Part shown: in pieces, positions 25,728 through 35,060 of the stretch
Layout: the number at the start of each line of letters is the position of its first letter
Numbering within the stretch: position 1 is the stretch's first letter
Assembly: GCF_900119155.1 (NCBI RefSeq)
Contig: NZ_FPIR01000002.1
Coordinates: 1 to 64,000, forward strand
Origin: Ruminococcus sp. YE71
GTDB taxonomy: Bacteria; Bacillota; Clostridia; Oscillospirales; Ruminococcaceae
Length of the DNA stretch: 64,000 nt
Direction: 5' to 3'
Program-made: the position numbers and the translations under genes
The notes under the pieces: generated by a model
Databases searched by the model: none
Told to the model about the DNA's origin: nothing
Seen by the model: the letters and a program-made list of their open reading frames with translations, nothing else

Positions 25728-28067
25728 TCACATCTCCGCCTTTACGATAGTTTTTTTCTTGCGTTTTTGTTCGTACAGGAGGGAGTCCGCGTGGGAGAGG
25801 AGTTCGCCTATTTCCACTGTGTCGGTGCAGTTGAAGGGGTAGATACCGACGCTGGTGTGGATTATGTACGGTTTGTCGGCGCACATTTCCTCGTTGTACC
25901 TTGCGGAGATAGTCTCGATATGTTCGCGGATGTTAGGCAGTTCCACGGGTTTAGCGAAGAAAGTGCAGACCACGAACTCGTCGCCGCCTATCCTGCCCAC
26001 TATCTCGTCCTTGAACGACCTTTTAAGGATCTCCGCCGCGGAGCGAATAGCGAAGTCGCCTTCTTCGTGACCGAACCTGTCGTTGATTATTTTCAGGCTG
26101 TCGAGGTCGGCGAATATCATCACGGCGTAGGGGTGGTCGCCCACGAGCCATTCATCGTTGAGCTTGTGTCTCAGTTCCTCGAAGAAGCCGCGTCTGTTGA
26201 AGCAGCCCGTCAGCTCGTCGGTCTTTGAGATGTCGCTCAGCAGCTGATTGTTCTCGCGTATCTCGATAAGGCTCTGCTGGAGCATCTTCTGCGTGCGAGC
26301 CTGAGCCTTCATCATGGTGATTATCCTGAGCGCGGCGCAGAGCTGCACCGTCACCGAAGTGATATAGTTGAAATACTCGTGCTCTATCTCGCACATGAGC
26401 AGACCGTAGTGTTCCTCGTTGGAGAACAGCGGCGTAACTATCATAGTATACCGCCTGTCGTTGGGCAGATACTTGTTCGAGAAGAGTTCCTCGGGTGCGA
26501 CAGCCTGTTCTTCGGGCGGCAGCAGCACCGAGTCGCCAAGATTGTGGTAGCTTTTCAGGTACAGCTTTTCGGGCAGCCTGAAAGTGTCGTTCTTTCTGTT
26601 GACGATAGCGGGCTCGTAGCTGAACAGATAGCTGGAGGTCATGTGAACTCTAAGCAGCTTATCCACAACGCTCCTGTAAGCCTCGTCGTCGTAAGCCTCG
26701 AACACCAGCATATCCCTCGTTATCGAGTTGGTCAGCCAGGTCATGAAGTAGTTGTCTTCGAGCTTGTTCTTGCAGTAAGCGGCGTTGCGCTCGGAGATGA
26801 CCTTGTATATCTGGATGAACATCCTGTTTATCACGAGCTGTTCATCGCGGTCGAGGTTCACCGAGGAATATTTCCCGTGGATGTACTCTATCACCGCGAA
26901 CAGGTCATCTATCGACACGAACTTGAAGAACCCGTCCCCCATCAGCGTGTACAGGTCGGAAACGATGTCCTCTCTGAACTTCTTGCTTCTCAGCTCCGTC
27001 TTGTTCATGTAGTCGTCTATCATGAACAGGAACTTGCGGAACTGTTCCTTTAGCCTGTGGGTCTCGTCGCTGGAGCGGTATCTGTCCATCAGGAATTCGC
27101 AGACCTCATCCGCAAACTCCTCGCGGCTGCCCGTGCTGCTGTCGCGGAAAGAAAGCGAACCGAGCCGAGCGTTGCGGGTGCATCCGCAGGAATTGCGCAC
27201 CACCATCGAAGACTGTATGGTGTCGTTCTCCAGCTTGCCGTTGTTGATGTAGTTGAGCGCTTCCAGCACCGCGTTGTATCCGAGCTCTGCGGCGTCGCTC
27301 TTGACGGTGGTCAGATGCGGCATCATCTCTTCGCAGATGGTGTCGTTGTCGAAGCCTGTCACTGCGATGTCGATGCCGGGTCTCAGCCCTCTCTCTTCCA
27401 GTACCTGATACGCCGCCAGCGCCATCTGGTCGTTGGCGCATACGATAGCGTCAAGGTCGGGGCAGCGGTCGAGCAGCTCGTTCACCTGCGGCACCACATA
27501 CTTCGAGAAGTTGCCGAACACCACCCGCTCGGGCAGGAACTCCACCCCGTGCTTTTTCAGCGTGTCCTTGAACACTTCAAGACGCTCGTTGGCGTCGTCG
27601 CTGGTGTCGGGACCGCTTACGAAACCGAGTTTTCGGCAGCCGTGAGCGTCGATAAGATGCTCGATGACCTGCACGAGTCCCGTCTTGTTGTCCACGCTTA
27701 TGCAGGGATAACCGTCCACCTGCGAAGTGATGGTGATGACGGGTATGCCGTCGTACCGTTTCAGGAACTCCGCCCTGCGCTGCTTGTTCAGGTGACTGCC
27801 GATGGTGCCGATAAGGACGAGCAGAACGTCGAACTTGTTGCGCACGGGCAGGTCGAACAGCGTGTTGTACTGATATTCAAATTCGGTTCGCAGCTTATCG
27901 GCGTAGACCCCGTCGATATAGCGCCCCGGGAAAATAACGAGGTCAACATCCGACTGTGCGGCAGCTATCATAGCACCTTCGCAAACCGCGTCGTCGAATT
28001 CGTCCTCAAGGTGGCTTATAAGCAGCCCCACACGGGGTCTGCGCCTCGGATTTTTATTGTTTGTCAT
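25728..28067 (-). CDS. LacI-type sugar-sensor / GGDEF diguanylate cyclase
   Basis: 779 residues, soluble, with no signal peptide or membrane helix. Residues 12-290 are a LacI/GalR-type periplasmic-binding fold (RVGLLISHLEDEFDDAVCEG, ISVDNKTGLVQVIEHLI, AIVCANDQMALAAYQVL, VTGFDNDTICEEMMPHLTTV) without the usual N-terminal helix-turn-helix. A Cys pair (NSCGC) ends this part. A long helical linker leads to a C-terminal GGDEF domain (about 600-775) with TGCFNRRGF and an intact GGDEF at 694-698. No RxxD inhibition site is seen. It should make c-di-GMP, or a related dinucleotide, in response to a cytoplasmic ligand, probably a sugar. It starts 25 bases after the EAL gene. Confidence 0.93.
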   Translation of the reverse strand: MTNNKNPRRRPRVGLLISHLEDEFDDAVCEGAMIAAAQSDVDLVIFPGRYIDGVYADKLRTEFEYQYNTLFDLPVRNKFDVLLVLIGTIGSHLNKQRRAEFLKRYDGIPVITITSQVDGYPCISVDNKTGLVQVIEHLIDAHGCRKLGFVSGPDTSDDANERLEVFKDTLKKHGVEFLPERVVFGNFSKYVVPQVNELLDRCPDLDAIVCANDQMALAAYQVLEERGLRPGIDIAVTGFDNDTICEEMMPHLTTVKSDAAELGYNAVLEALNYINNGKLENDTIQSSMVVRNSCGCTRNARLGSLSFRDSSTGSREEFADEVCEFLMDRYRSSDETHRLKEQFRKFLFMIDDYMNKTELRSKKFREDIVSDLYTLMGDGFFKFVSIDDLFAVIEYIHGKYSSVNLDRDEQLVINRMFIQIYKVISERNAAYCKNKLEDNYFMTWLTNSITRDMLVFEAYDDEAYRSVVDKLLRVHMTSSYLFSYEPAIVNRKNDTFRLPEKLYLKSYHNLGDSVLLPPEEQAVAPEELFSNKYLPNDRRYTMIVTPLFSNEEHYGLLMCEIEHEYFNYITSVTVQLCAALRIITMMKAQARTQKMLQQSLIEIRENNQLLSDISKTDELTGCFNRRGFFEELRHKLNDEWLVGDHPYAVMIFADLDSLKIINDRFGHEEGDFAIRSAAEILKRSFKDEIVGRIGGDEFVVCTFFAKPVELPNIREHIETISARYNEEMCADKPYIIHTSVGIYPFNCTDTVEIGELLSHADSLLYEQKRKKKTIVKAEM

Positions 28068-28092
28068 GTGTCTTGCTCCCCGATCATTTGTA

Positions 28093-30687
28093 TCACTCGT
28101 TCATCCTTATGTCCTTGATAATGCGGTCTAAGCTGACGTTGCCGTGTGCGCTGCCGATGTCGAAGCCGTTTCCCGTGCGGAACGCCAGATGAATCTCGCT
28201 CTCGCTCACGTTTATGTCGCCGCCGCCGTTCCTGTCGCCGATGCCCGTGACCTCGCCGCCCTCGGAGTAGAGGGTGATCTTCGTATGTGCGAAGCTGCAA
28301 TTCGCCTCGGCGCCGTTCGAGCCGATGTTCAGTATAGCCTTGCCCCTCATCACGGTGTCTATCTCCAGCGAGCGCAGATCAATGTCCGCCCTTCCGCCGC
28401 TGAGCGAGCCGATGCCGCAAAGATTGCTGCCCGCGCTCTCACAGTTCACCGAAGCGTTCGCGATGCCTATGACAGCATTTCCCGAGATGGAACCGATGCA
28501 GGTGCTTGAAGCCGCCGCGATGTTCACCCCGAAGGAACAGCTGTCGATAAACAGGTCAGCGTCGCCGCCGATAGAGCCGATGCCCGTGCAGATGCCGCCC
28601 GAACAGTTCACGTCTATGCAGCCGCTGCCTATCCGCACGAAGGCTTTCTTTCCGCCGCCGATGCCGATGCAGCGCTCACCGTTTGTGCTTATGGTAAGGT
28701 CGATGGTGTCGATGTATATCTCGCCTGCGCTCTTTTCCGAGTCGTTGCCGATGCCGAAGCAGTCGTGCGCCTCAGGGTCGATGCACAGCGACCCCGAACC
28801 ACTCAGCGTCAGCACCGTCCCCTCGGGAACGAGTATGCCGCCGAGCCTCAGCAGGTTGTTGCCCTCGCATATGAGGGTGAGCCTGCTGCCCTCGCTCAGT
28901 TCGATGGCAGGCACATCCGAATCCGATTCTATTGAGACCTCGTGCAGCGTGAGCGTACACTCCGCGTTCTCGCGTATGGTTATCGGCATCTTGAACAGCT
29001 GGTCGGTCACACCCGTGAGCGTCACCGAGCCGCTGCCGATGGATATCTCGGTGTATTTCCCGAGAGCCAGTTCCATCAGCGACAGTTTTTCGCCGTCCTC
29101 GACCTTTCGTGTCTTCTGTATCTTTCCTGCCGCCTCAAGATTGATGCGGACGATGTCGTCCTTCACGCTCTCCGCGACCTCGTTGACGAACACGGGCTTC
29201 GGGCGCGATACCCAGTAGCCCTGCAACAAATCGATGCCGAGGAAGATCACGGCACGCACTTCCTCAAAGGTCTCGACCCCCTCGGCGAGTGCCAGATATC
29301 CGCAGGAGTGGCAGAAATCTATTATTCCCTTAACGAGCGTCTGAACGCTCGGCTTTCTGTCTATGTTTTCGATAAGCGCCCTGTCTATCTTAACGTACTC
29401 GGGGGCGTAGCGCACAAGGTTCGTGCTGTTCGCGTAGCCCGTCCCGAAGTCGTCGATAGCCATCTGCATATTCCGTTCCTTTATCCTCGAACGGATGGTC
29501 GCCAGCTGGTTGTCGTCTATCTCGTTGTGCTCGGTGAGCTCGATGACGGTCTTTTCGAGCAGCTCGCCGTACTTTGCGGCTATCTTCAGGTAGTCCTCAT
29601 CATTGAGTATATGCGAAGTCACCGAATTGATGAACAGCTTTCTCCCCTCGAAGAAGCCCTGATTCTCGCTGAGCGCCTGCAAGGTGTTGTTCAGCGTCGC
29701 CAGCTCGATGTCGTAGAGCCTGTCGTAGCGCTCAGCCAGCTCCAGCACCCTCAGCGGCCCGAAACCGATGGTCGGGTCAGTCCTCATCAGCGCCTCGTAA
29801 GCGAATATCTCGCCCGTCACGGCGTTGACTATCGGCTGGAAGTGGTACGTGAACAGATCCTGATCCAGCAGGCGTGAGAAGCGCCGCAGGTCGCCGTAGT
29901 CCGACTTCTGACGTTCGTACTCCTCGGGGTCGAACAGTTCGAGACTGCCCTTGCCCTTTGCCGCAGCGTCGAACAGCGCAAAGGACGCGCTGTGCATACG
30001 GTGAACAGCAGCCCCCTCGCCGCAGCAGATACCCGCGCTGAAAGTCATGTGGTGGTTCTCGCTTATGACACTGCCTGTCCTGTCAGTAAGAGCGCACTTT
30101 TCCACCGCCGTCCTGAGCCTTTCGGCTTCCGCGATGGGGTCGCCCTCAAAGGACGGGATGTACACCCAGTAGTCGTAATTCGAGTGCGAAGCTATCATGG
30201 CATCCGGGGGCAGACAGGCGAAAAGCGCGTTGAGAGCGCTGTAAACGCAGTAGAAAAGCTCCCTCGGGTTCGTGTCAGCACCGTCGAGATGCAGGATCAT
30301 TACCAGCGAACCGCCTTTTGAAGCGTCGATGGCACGCACTATCTCCGCCTGAGTGGACAGCAGGAAATTTCCCTGATCCAGCTCGCTGTGAGAAGCGTTG
30401 AGCCATACCGCGCCTGCCGTGAGGTCATCCTCATCCACGTCGCAGTAATCGAGCATGATGGGCGATCTGCTCTCGGCGTATTCCTCGGTGCGTTCGAGCG
30501 CCAGAGAAAGCTCGTCATAGGTCGGGACATCGCTGAAACCGAGGATGCGCATAGCATTTTTGTGTATGCAGACCTCATGCGTATCGTGTGTCATGAGAAA
30601 AATGCCCATGTCGAACGAAGCGTCCGAGAGCTTCTCCCATACTTTTCCAAAGTATTTTCTGCGCAGGTCGTCAGTTATTCTGCTCAT
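28093..30687 (-). CDS. Degenerate GGDEF / EAL protein with a C-terminal beta-solenoid
   Basis: 864 residues, no signal peptide or membrane segment. Residues ~100-265 look like a GGDEF fold with SNYDYW where the active site should be. Residues ~280-525 are an EAL domain with every key residue: YEALMRTD (Glu298), the Asn of LFINS, ELTEHN, AIDDFGTGYAN, YVKIDRALI, AEGVET, LLQGYW. From ~550 to the end are at least nine short strand-turn units with GIG or IGS motifs (CFGIGND, CIGIGGG, CTGIGSIGG, CIGSISG, CGIGSLSGG, VTGIGDRNGG), typical of right-handed beta-solenoids that are normally exported and bind carbohydrate. Predicted role: c-di-GMP hydrolysis under control of a ligand-binding or oligomerising solenoid. 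First gene of the operon with the sensor cyclase. Confidence 0.92.
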   Translation of the reverse strand: MSRITDDLRRKYFGKVWEKLSDASFDMGIFLMTHDTHEVCIHKNAMRILGFSDVPTYDELSLALERTEEYAESRSPIMLDYCDVDEDDLTAGAVWLNASHSELDQGNFLLSTQAEIVRAIDASKGGSLVMILHLDGADTNPRELFYCVYSALNALFACLPPDAMIASHSNYDYWVYIPSFEGDPIAEAERLRTAVEKCALTDRTGSVISENHHMTFSAGICCGEGAAVHRMHSASFALFDAAAKGKGSLELFDPEEYERQKSDYGDLRRFSRLLDQDLFTYHFQPIVNAVTGEIFAYEALMRTDPTIGFGPLRVLELAERYDRLYDIELATLNNTLQALSENQGFFEGRKLFINSVTSHILNDEDYLKIAAKYGELLEKTVIELTEHNEIDDNQLATIRSRIKERNMQMAIDDFGTGYANSTNLVRYAPEYVKIDRALIENIDRKPSVQTLVKGIIDFCHSCGYLALAEGVETFEEVRAVIFLGIDLLQGYWVSRPKPVFVNEVAESVKDDIVRINLEAAGKIQKTRKVEDGEKLSLMELALGKYTEISIGSGSVTLTGVTDQLFKMPITIRENAECTLTLHEVSIESDSDVPAIELSEGSRLTLICEGNNLLRLGGILVPEGTVLTLSGSGSLCIDPEAHDCFGIGNDSEKSAGEIYIDTIDLTISTNGERCIGIGGGKKAFVRIGSGCIDVNCSGGICTGIGSIGGDADLFIDSCSFGVNIAAASSTCIGSISGNAVIGIANASVNCESAGSNLCGIGSLSGGRADIDLRSLEIDTVMRGKAILNIGSNGAEANCSFAHTKITLYSEGGEVTGIGDRNGGGDINVSESEIHLAFRTGNGFDIGSAHGNVSLDRIIKDIRMNE

Positions 30688-30732
30688 AGTCAGTCCCTCA
30701 TTTCAATAGGCGATGGCTGGTGTTATACATTC

Positions 30733-30761
30733 ATTATAACAAAAAACAGAGTAAAAGTCAA
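30733..30761 (-). promoter_or_regulatory. Promoter of the EAL-solenoid / sensor-GGDEF operon
   Basis: TTGACT-N17-TATAAT, about 45 bases before the EAL gene. Confidence 0.88.
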
Positions 30762-30844
30762 TAGATTATGTATAGTTTGTTATTTAAACTAAATATACCC
30801 ATCTCCCTGAAAAGCCGCACTTCTGCATCCTTTTTTACAGCAAG

Positions 30845-30878
30845 CAAAAACGCCGAAGGCTCATTGAGCCCCCGGCGG
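30845..30878 (-). terminator. Terminator of ilvE
   Basis: CGCCG...CGGCG hairpin with an inner CTCA/TGAG stem, followed by a T-run on the minus strand, 18 bases after the stop. Confidence 0.85.
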
Positions 30879-30895
30879 AGTTGTATCTGTACAGA

Positions 30896-31963
30896 TCAGA
30901 TCTTAACGATCCAGTTGTACTCGTCAGCAATCTTGCCCCACTGGATGCCTGTCATGGTGTCATACAGCATCTGCGAAACGGGTCCGATCTTGTTGTCGTT
31001 GATGGTCATGATCTTGTCGCCCCACTTGAGGTGTCCTACAGGCGAGATAACAGCAGCAGTACCCGTACCGAATACCTCGTTCAGCTTGCCCTCGTCGTAA
31101 GCCTTAGCAACCTCATCGATGGTGATGCGTCTCTCGGAGACCTTCATGCCCTTCTTGCGGCAGATCTCAAGTGCCGACTTTCTGGTGATGCCGGGCAGTA
31201 CCGAACCTGTCAGCTCGGGAGTTACTACCTCGCCGTCGATAACGAACATGATGTTCATGGAGCCGACTTCCTCGATGTACTTCTGCTCAACGCCGTCCAG
31301 CCAGAGAACCTGCTCGTAGTCCTGATCGTGAGCTTCCTGCTGACCCTTCAGAGAGATAGCGTAGTTAGCCGCAGTCTTGGCAAAGCCTGTACCGCCGCGA
31401 ACCGCTCTTACATACTGCTTCTCAACATAGATCTTAACAGGGTTGAGACCTGTGGAGTAGTAAGCACCCGAGGGTGAGAGGATGATGATGAACATATAGT
31501 GATCCGCAGGGCGAACGCCTACATACGGGTCGGTAGCGATGATGAACGGTCTGATGTAGAGCGAAGCACCTTCGGTATGAGGAACCCACTCCTCCTCCAT
31601 CTTAACGAGGGTCTTGAGAGCGTAGAGACAGTCCTCGATGTTCAGCTCGGGGATGACCATACGGTCAGCCGAAACGTTCATTCTCTTGAAGTTCTCGTCG
31701 GGACGGAACAGCTGAACGCTTCCGTCAGCAGTACGGTAAGCCTTGAGACCCTCAAAGATCTCCTGACCGTAGTGCAGGCACATAGCCGCAGGAGAGAGCG
31801 AGATCTCGCCGTAGGGAACGATGCGTGCGTCGTGCCAGCCGAGACCGGTATCGTAGTTCATGATGAACATATGATCGGTAAAGATGTGACCAAAGCCGAG
31901 TTTAGTCTCGTCGGTGGGTTTTGCCTTAGGTGTTGCAGTACGTTCGATCCTGATGTCTAACAT
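30896..31963 (-). CDS. ilvE: Branched-chain amino acid aminotransferase
   Basis: 355 residues, the longer (eukaryote/Bacillus-like) BCAT type. Fold-type IV PLP enzyme that interconverts Leu, Ile, Val and their 2-oxo acids. Visible motifs: LHYGQEIFEGLKAYR, FRPDENFKRMN, the PLP-lysine region GGTGFAKTAANYA, EQVLWLDG and the cofactor-binding EVFGTGTAAVISPVG. AGAAGGAC precedes ATG. Single-gene unit with its own promoter and terminator. Confidence 0.96.
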   Translation of the reverse strand: MLDIRIERTATPKAKPTDETKLGFGHIFTDHMFIMNYDTGLGWHDARIVPYGEISLSPAAMCLHYGQEIFEGLKAYRTADGSVQLFRPDENFKRMNVSADRMVIPELNIEDCLYALKTLVKMEEEWVPHTEGASLYIRPFIIATDPYVGVRPADHYMFIIILSPSGAYYSTGLNPVKIYVEKQYVRAVRGGTGFAKTAANYAISLKGQQEAHDQDYEQVLWLDGVEQKYIEEVGSMNIMFVIDGEVVTPELTGSVLPGITRKSALEICRKKGMKVSERRITIDEVAKAYDEGKLNEVFGTGTAAVISPVGHLKWGDKIMTINDNKIGPVSQMLYDTMTGIQWGKIADEYNWIVKI

Positions 31964-32019
31964 ACAAAAGTCCTTCTTTCTGAAATCATTATAGTACAGC
32001 AGTAAAGCTATTAAAGTCT

Positions 32020-32048
32020 ATTATACACCCTTTGAAAGAAAATTTCAA
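32020..32048 (-). promoter_or_regulatory. Promoter of ilvE
   Basis: TTGAAA-N17-TATAAT, about 55 bases before the ATG. The short leader has no obvious T-box. Confidence 0.85.
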
Positions 32049-32204
32049 TAGCGTACACAAAATTTTAATAATTTTTTTGCAAGATTTTCCTCCCGAACTT
32101 GCAAAAACCCGCACTTACCCCGAAAAAATCCAGTCAGAAAACCAACGTCTGCGTAAAATGTCAAATATCATATTGCATTTTTGTGTAAAATGCGGCATGA
32201 ACAT

Positions 32205-32330
32205 TCCCTAAAAAAAGACCACATCTCATAAAATGTCGAGAGCCTGTCTTCCCAACCAAATCCAAATGACGACAATATCAAAAGTCTTTGGAAAGGCGGG
32301 TTTCCCCCCGGAAAGACCCGCACTCATTCC
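32205..32330. repeat. Short copy of the palindromic repeat family
   Basis: Family phrases GACAATATCAAAAGTCTTTGG, AACCAAATCCAAATGACGAC (complement of the left arm at 25461-25700) and GGCGGGTTTCCCCCC. The remaining part of the ilvE/EF-G gap (32049-32204) shows nothing clear. Confidence 0.65.
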
Positions 32331-32333
32331 CCG

Positions 32334-32368
32334 TAAAAAAACACCCCCGACGAGCGTGTCGGGGGTGG
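32334..32368 (-). terminator. Terminator of the EF-G-like gene
   Basis: Stem ACCCCCGAC with GTCGGGGGT, a 6-base loop, and a T-run on the minus strand, immediately after the stop. Confidence 0.9.
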
Positions 32369-32372
32369 GGGG

Positions 32373-34454
32373 TTATTCAGTCTTAGCCGAAGCGATAACT
32401 GCGGTTACGAGGTTGGCGGGGAGCTGGTCGTAGCGTGCCACTTCGAGGTCGAAGCTGCCCTGACCCTGGGTCATCTGACGGAGAGTGAGGGTGAAGTCGT
32501 TCATCTCCGCGATGGGCACCTCAGCGGTAACGTCGGTCATGCCCTTCTCGGTCTCGGAGGGGATCATGCCCATAACTCTGCCGCGGCGCTTGTTTATCTC
32601 GCCGATAACGTCGCCCGTCTTGTCGTCGGGAACCGATACAGTCAGATTGCCAACAGGCTCAAGAAGCATCGGCTCAGCCTTCGGGATACCGTCCTTGAAC
32701 GCGATGGAAGCCGCGGTCTTGAACGCCATTTCCGACGAGTCAACATCGTGATACGAACCGTCCACGAGCACAGCCTTTACGCCTACAACAGGATAGCCTG
32801 CCAGGACACCGTGCTGAACGCACTCCTGCAAGCCCTTTTCAACAGCAGGGAAGAAGTTCTTCGGAACAGCGCCGCCGACAACTCTGGTCTCGAATATCAG
32901 TTCGTCGGTGATGCAGGGCTCGAACTCGATCCATACGTCGCCGTACTGACCGTGACCGCCCGACTGCTTCTTGTGCTTGCCCTGTACCTTGACCTTCTTG
33001 CGGATGGTCTCCTTGTATGCGATCTTCGGAACGCTGGTCACAACGTCAACGCCGAAGTCTCTCTTCAGCTTTCCGATGACCGAATCAAGATGCAGACCGC
33101 CCAGCGTCGAAAGTATCATCTCAAGAGTGCCGGGATCCTGCTCGTATCTGAGCGACATATCCTCTTCAAGCACTCTTGCGATCGCGCCCGAGATCTTGCT
33201 CTCGTCCTTCTGAGCCGCGGCTCTTACAGCCACTCTGTAGGTCGGCTTCGGGAAGGTCGGTCTCTCGAAGGAAACGACTCTCGAAGCGTCGCAGAGGGTG
33301 TCGCCCGTGTTAGCCGACAGCTTTACAGCCGCGCAGATGTCGCCGCATCCCACTTCGTTCGTCTCGATCTGCTTCTTGCCCACGAGGAAGTACAGCTTGC
33401 CGATCTTCTCGGAAGCGCCCGTAGCCGCATTCACGACCTCGGTATTGCTCTTGAGCACGCCCGACTGCACCCTGATGTAGCTCATCTTGCCAACGAAGGG
33501 GTCGGCAACGGTCTTGAACACGCTTGCCGCCAGAGGAGCGTCGGGTTCGCAGGCGATCTCAACGATCTCGCCCTTGCCGTCTGTAGCGGGCTTGTCTTCC
33601 TTCTCGGCAGGCGCAGGCAGAAGAAGAGTGATCTCCTTCATGAGCATATCTATGCCTTCGAGAGTAGCCGCCGCCACGCAGGTAACAGGTGTGATGACGC
33701 CCTGATTCAGACCCTTGTGGATGCCGTCAACCAGCTCCTTCTGGGTGAAGCTCTCGCCCGAGAAGAACTTCTCCATCAGCTCTTCGTCGCTCTCGGCAAC
33801 AGCCTCGGAGATAGCCTCGATAAGACCGTCGATACGGTACTCCATCTTGTCGCTGACCTCAGCTGTGGGCATATCGGTCTCGACAGCCTTGCCGTCCTCG
33901 TACTTGTAAGCCTTCATCTCGATGAGGTTCACATACGAAACGATCTTGTGGTTCGCAACAACAGGGAACACAACAGGGCACACAGTAGGACCGAACTCGG
34001 TCTTGAGCTGTGTCAGCACGTTGTTGAAGTTCGCGTTCTCGTCATCGAGCTTTGTAACAACGAACATGGTGGGCTTGCCCATCTTCTTCGCGTAGTTGTA
34101 AGCCTTGTGAGTGCCGACCTTGACGCCCGACTTGCCCGAAACGGTTATCATGCAGCAGCCGCAGGCGGAGATACCCTCGACCATCGACTGTTCGTAGTCG
34201 ATCAGACCCGGTGTGTCAAGCAGATTTACTTTCAGATCGTCCTTCTCGTAGCAGGAAAGGGAAGTATATACCGAGCACTTGCGCGCGATCTCTTCTGCGG
34301 TGTAGTCCGAAACGGTATTGCCGTCGAGTACCTTGCCGAAGCGGTCGGTCACACCTGCGCTGTAAAGCAGAGCCTCGGTGAGTGTGGTCTTGCCCGAGCC
34401 TGCGTGACCCGCAATTGCAATATTTTTGATCTTGGTGTTGTCGTAGCTTTTCAA
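32373..34454 (-). CDS. Elongation factor G-like GTPase (EF-G paralogue)
   Basis: 693 residues. P-loop GHAGSGKTT, G3 DTPGLIDYE and G4 TKLDDE in the N-terminal GTPase domain, then EF-G domains II-V including GQYGDVWIEFEP and the C-terminal RRGRVMGM. The divergent P-loop and G4 (TKLD rather than NKxD) place it with the EF-G-like/FusA2 group rather than the housekeeping EF-G, which normally lies in the rps/tuf operon. Such paralogues may aid ribosome recycling or act under stress. It begins with TTG, preceded by AAGGAG at 9 bases. Monocistronic. Confidence 0.92.
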   Translation of the reverse strand: MKSYDNTKIKNIAIAGHAGSGKTTLTEALLYSAGVTDRFGKVLDGNTVSDYTAEEIARKCSVYTSLSCYEKDDLKVNLLDTPGLIDYEQSMVEGISACGCCMITVSGKSGVKVGTHKAYNYAKKMGKPTMFVVTKLDDENANFNNVLTQLKTEFGPTVCPVVFPVVANHKIVSYVNLIEMKAYKYEDGKAVETDMPTAEVSDKMEYRIDGLIEAISEAVAESDEELMEKFFSGESFTQKELVDGIHKGLNQGVITPVTCVAAATLEGIDMLMKEITLLLPAPAEKEDKPATDGKGEIVEIACEPDAPLAASVFKTVADPFVGKMSYIRVQSGVLKSNTEVVNAATGASEKIGKLYFLVGKKQIETNEVGCGDICAAVKLSANTGDTLCDASRVVSFERPTFPKPTYRVAVRAAAQKDESKISGAIARVLEEDMSLRYEQDPGTLEMILSTLGGLHLDSVIGKLKRDFGVDVVTSVPKIAYKETIRKKVKVQGKHKKQSGGHGQYGDVWIEFEPCITDELIFETRVVGGAVPKNFFPAVEKGLQECVQHGVLAGYPVVGVKAVLVDGSYHDVDSSEMAFKTAASIAFKDGIPKAEPMLLEPVGNLTVSVPDDKTGDVIGEINKRRGRVMGMIPSETEKGMTDVTAEVPIAEMNDFTLTLRQMTQGQGSFDLEVARYDQLPANLVTAVIASAKTE

Positions 34455-34554
34455 AACAGTTCGCTCCTTACTTGAAAAAAATGTGATTTACAGTCTCCTT
34501 ATATATCTTCGGTAAATAGTTATTTTGCCTAAAAACAGTCAACCGTATGAATCT

Positions 34555-34583
34555 ATTATATAATATTTTTACTCATTTGTCAA
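34555..34583 (-). promoter_or_regulatory. Promoter of the EF-G-like gene
   Basis: Perfect -35 and -10 hexamers: TTGACA-N17-TATAAT. Confidence 0.92.
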
Positions 34584-34739
34584 GCAGTATTTTACAAAAA
34601 AACTGCCGAAATATGAAAAAACTGTGCGAAATAGACAATAATCCCACTCCCGTTTTCACATCGGAATAATATAGGATGGACTTTTGTGAAAAATTCGTGT
34701 CAGTCAGATTAAAATAATGTTACATTTTGCCGCTTGCTC

Positions 34740-34767
34740 TTGACTTAAAACGGATTTCTGATATAAT
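34740..34767 (+). promoter_or_regulatory. Promoter of the ferredoxin gene
   Basis: TTGACT-N16-TATAAT. Confidence 0.85.
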
Positions 34768-34816
34768 TTATTATAGAGGGACAAAAGTCTCTACTATTCC
34801 GAGGAGGTATTTCACA

Positions 34817-34987
34817 ATGGCTTATAAGATTTCCGACGATTGCATCAGCTGCGGCGCTTGCGCTGACGCTTGCCCCGTTTCCGCTATTTCCGAGGGTGAC
34901 GGCAAGTACGTTATCGACGCTTCCGCTTGCATCGACTGCGGTTCCTGCGAGGGCACATGTCCTGTAGGCGCTCCCAAGGCTGAGTAA
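34817..34987 (+). CDS. 2[4Fe-4S] ferredoxin
   Basis: 56 residues from ATG at 34817, preceded by GAGGAGG; the open frame extends further up but across the promoter. Two classic cluster motifs: CISCGACADACP and CIDCGSCEGTCP. This is the clostridial-type low-potential ferredoxin used by hydrogenase, pyruvate:ferredoxin oxidoreductase and similar enzymes. The near-consensus promoter, strong RBS and terminator suit an abundant protein. Confidence 0.97.
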   Translation: MAYKISDDCISCGACADACPVSAISEGDGKYVIDASACIDCGSCEGTCPVGAPKAE

Positions 34988-35022
34988 TTCTGTCCTAAGG
35001 GCAAACGACCAAAGCAAAAAAG

Positions 35023-35060
35023 AAACTCCGCTGTTTTCGGACGGCGGAGTTTTTCTTTTT
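35023..35060 (+). terminator. Terminator of the ferredoxin gene
   Basis: Stem AAACTCCGC with GCGGAGTTT, then TTCTTTTTT. Confidence 0.9.

Larger units (their letters stand above)
34455..34816. other. Divergent intergenic region between the EF-G-like gene and ferredoxin
   Basis: 362 bases. Holds a promoter in each direction (34555-34583 minus, 34740-34767 plus) and untranslated leaders of about 95 and 45 bases. Nothing else recognised. Confidence 0.7.

Noticed and set aside
34727-34816. A 30-residue N-terminal extension of the ferredoxin
   Set aside because: It would cover the promoter and RBS; the ATG at 34817 after GAGGAGG gives the standard 56-residue protein.
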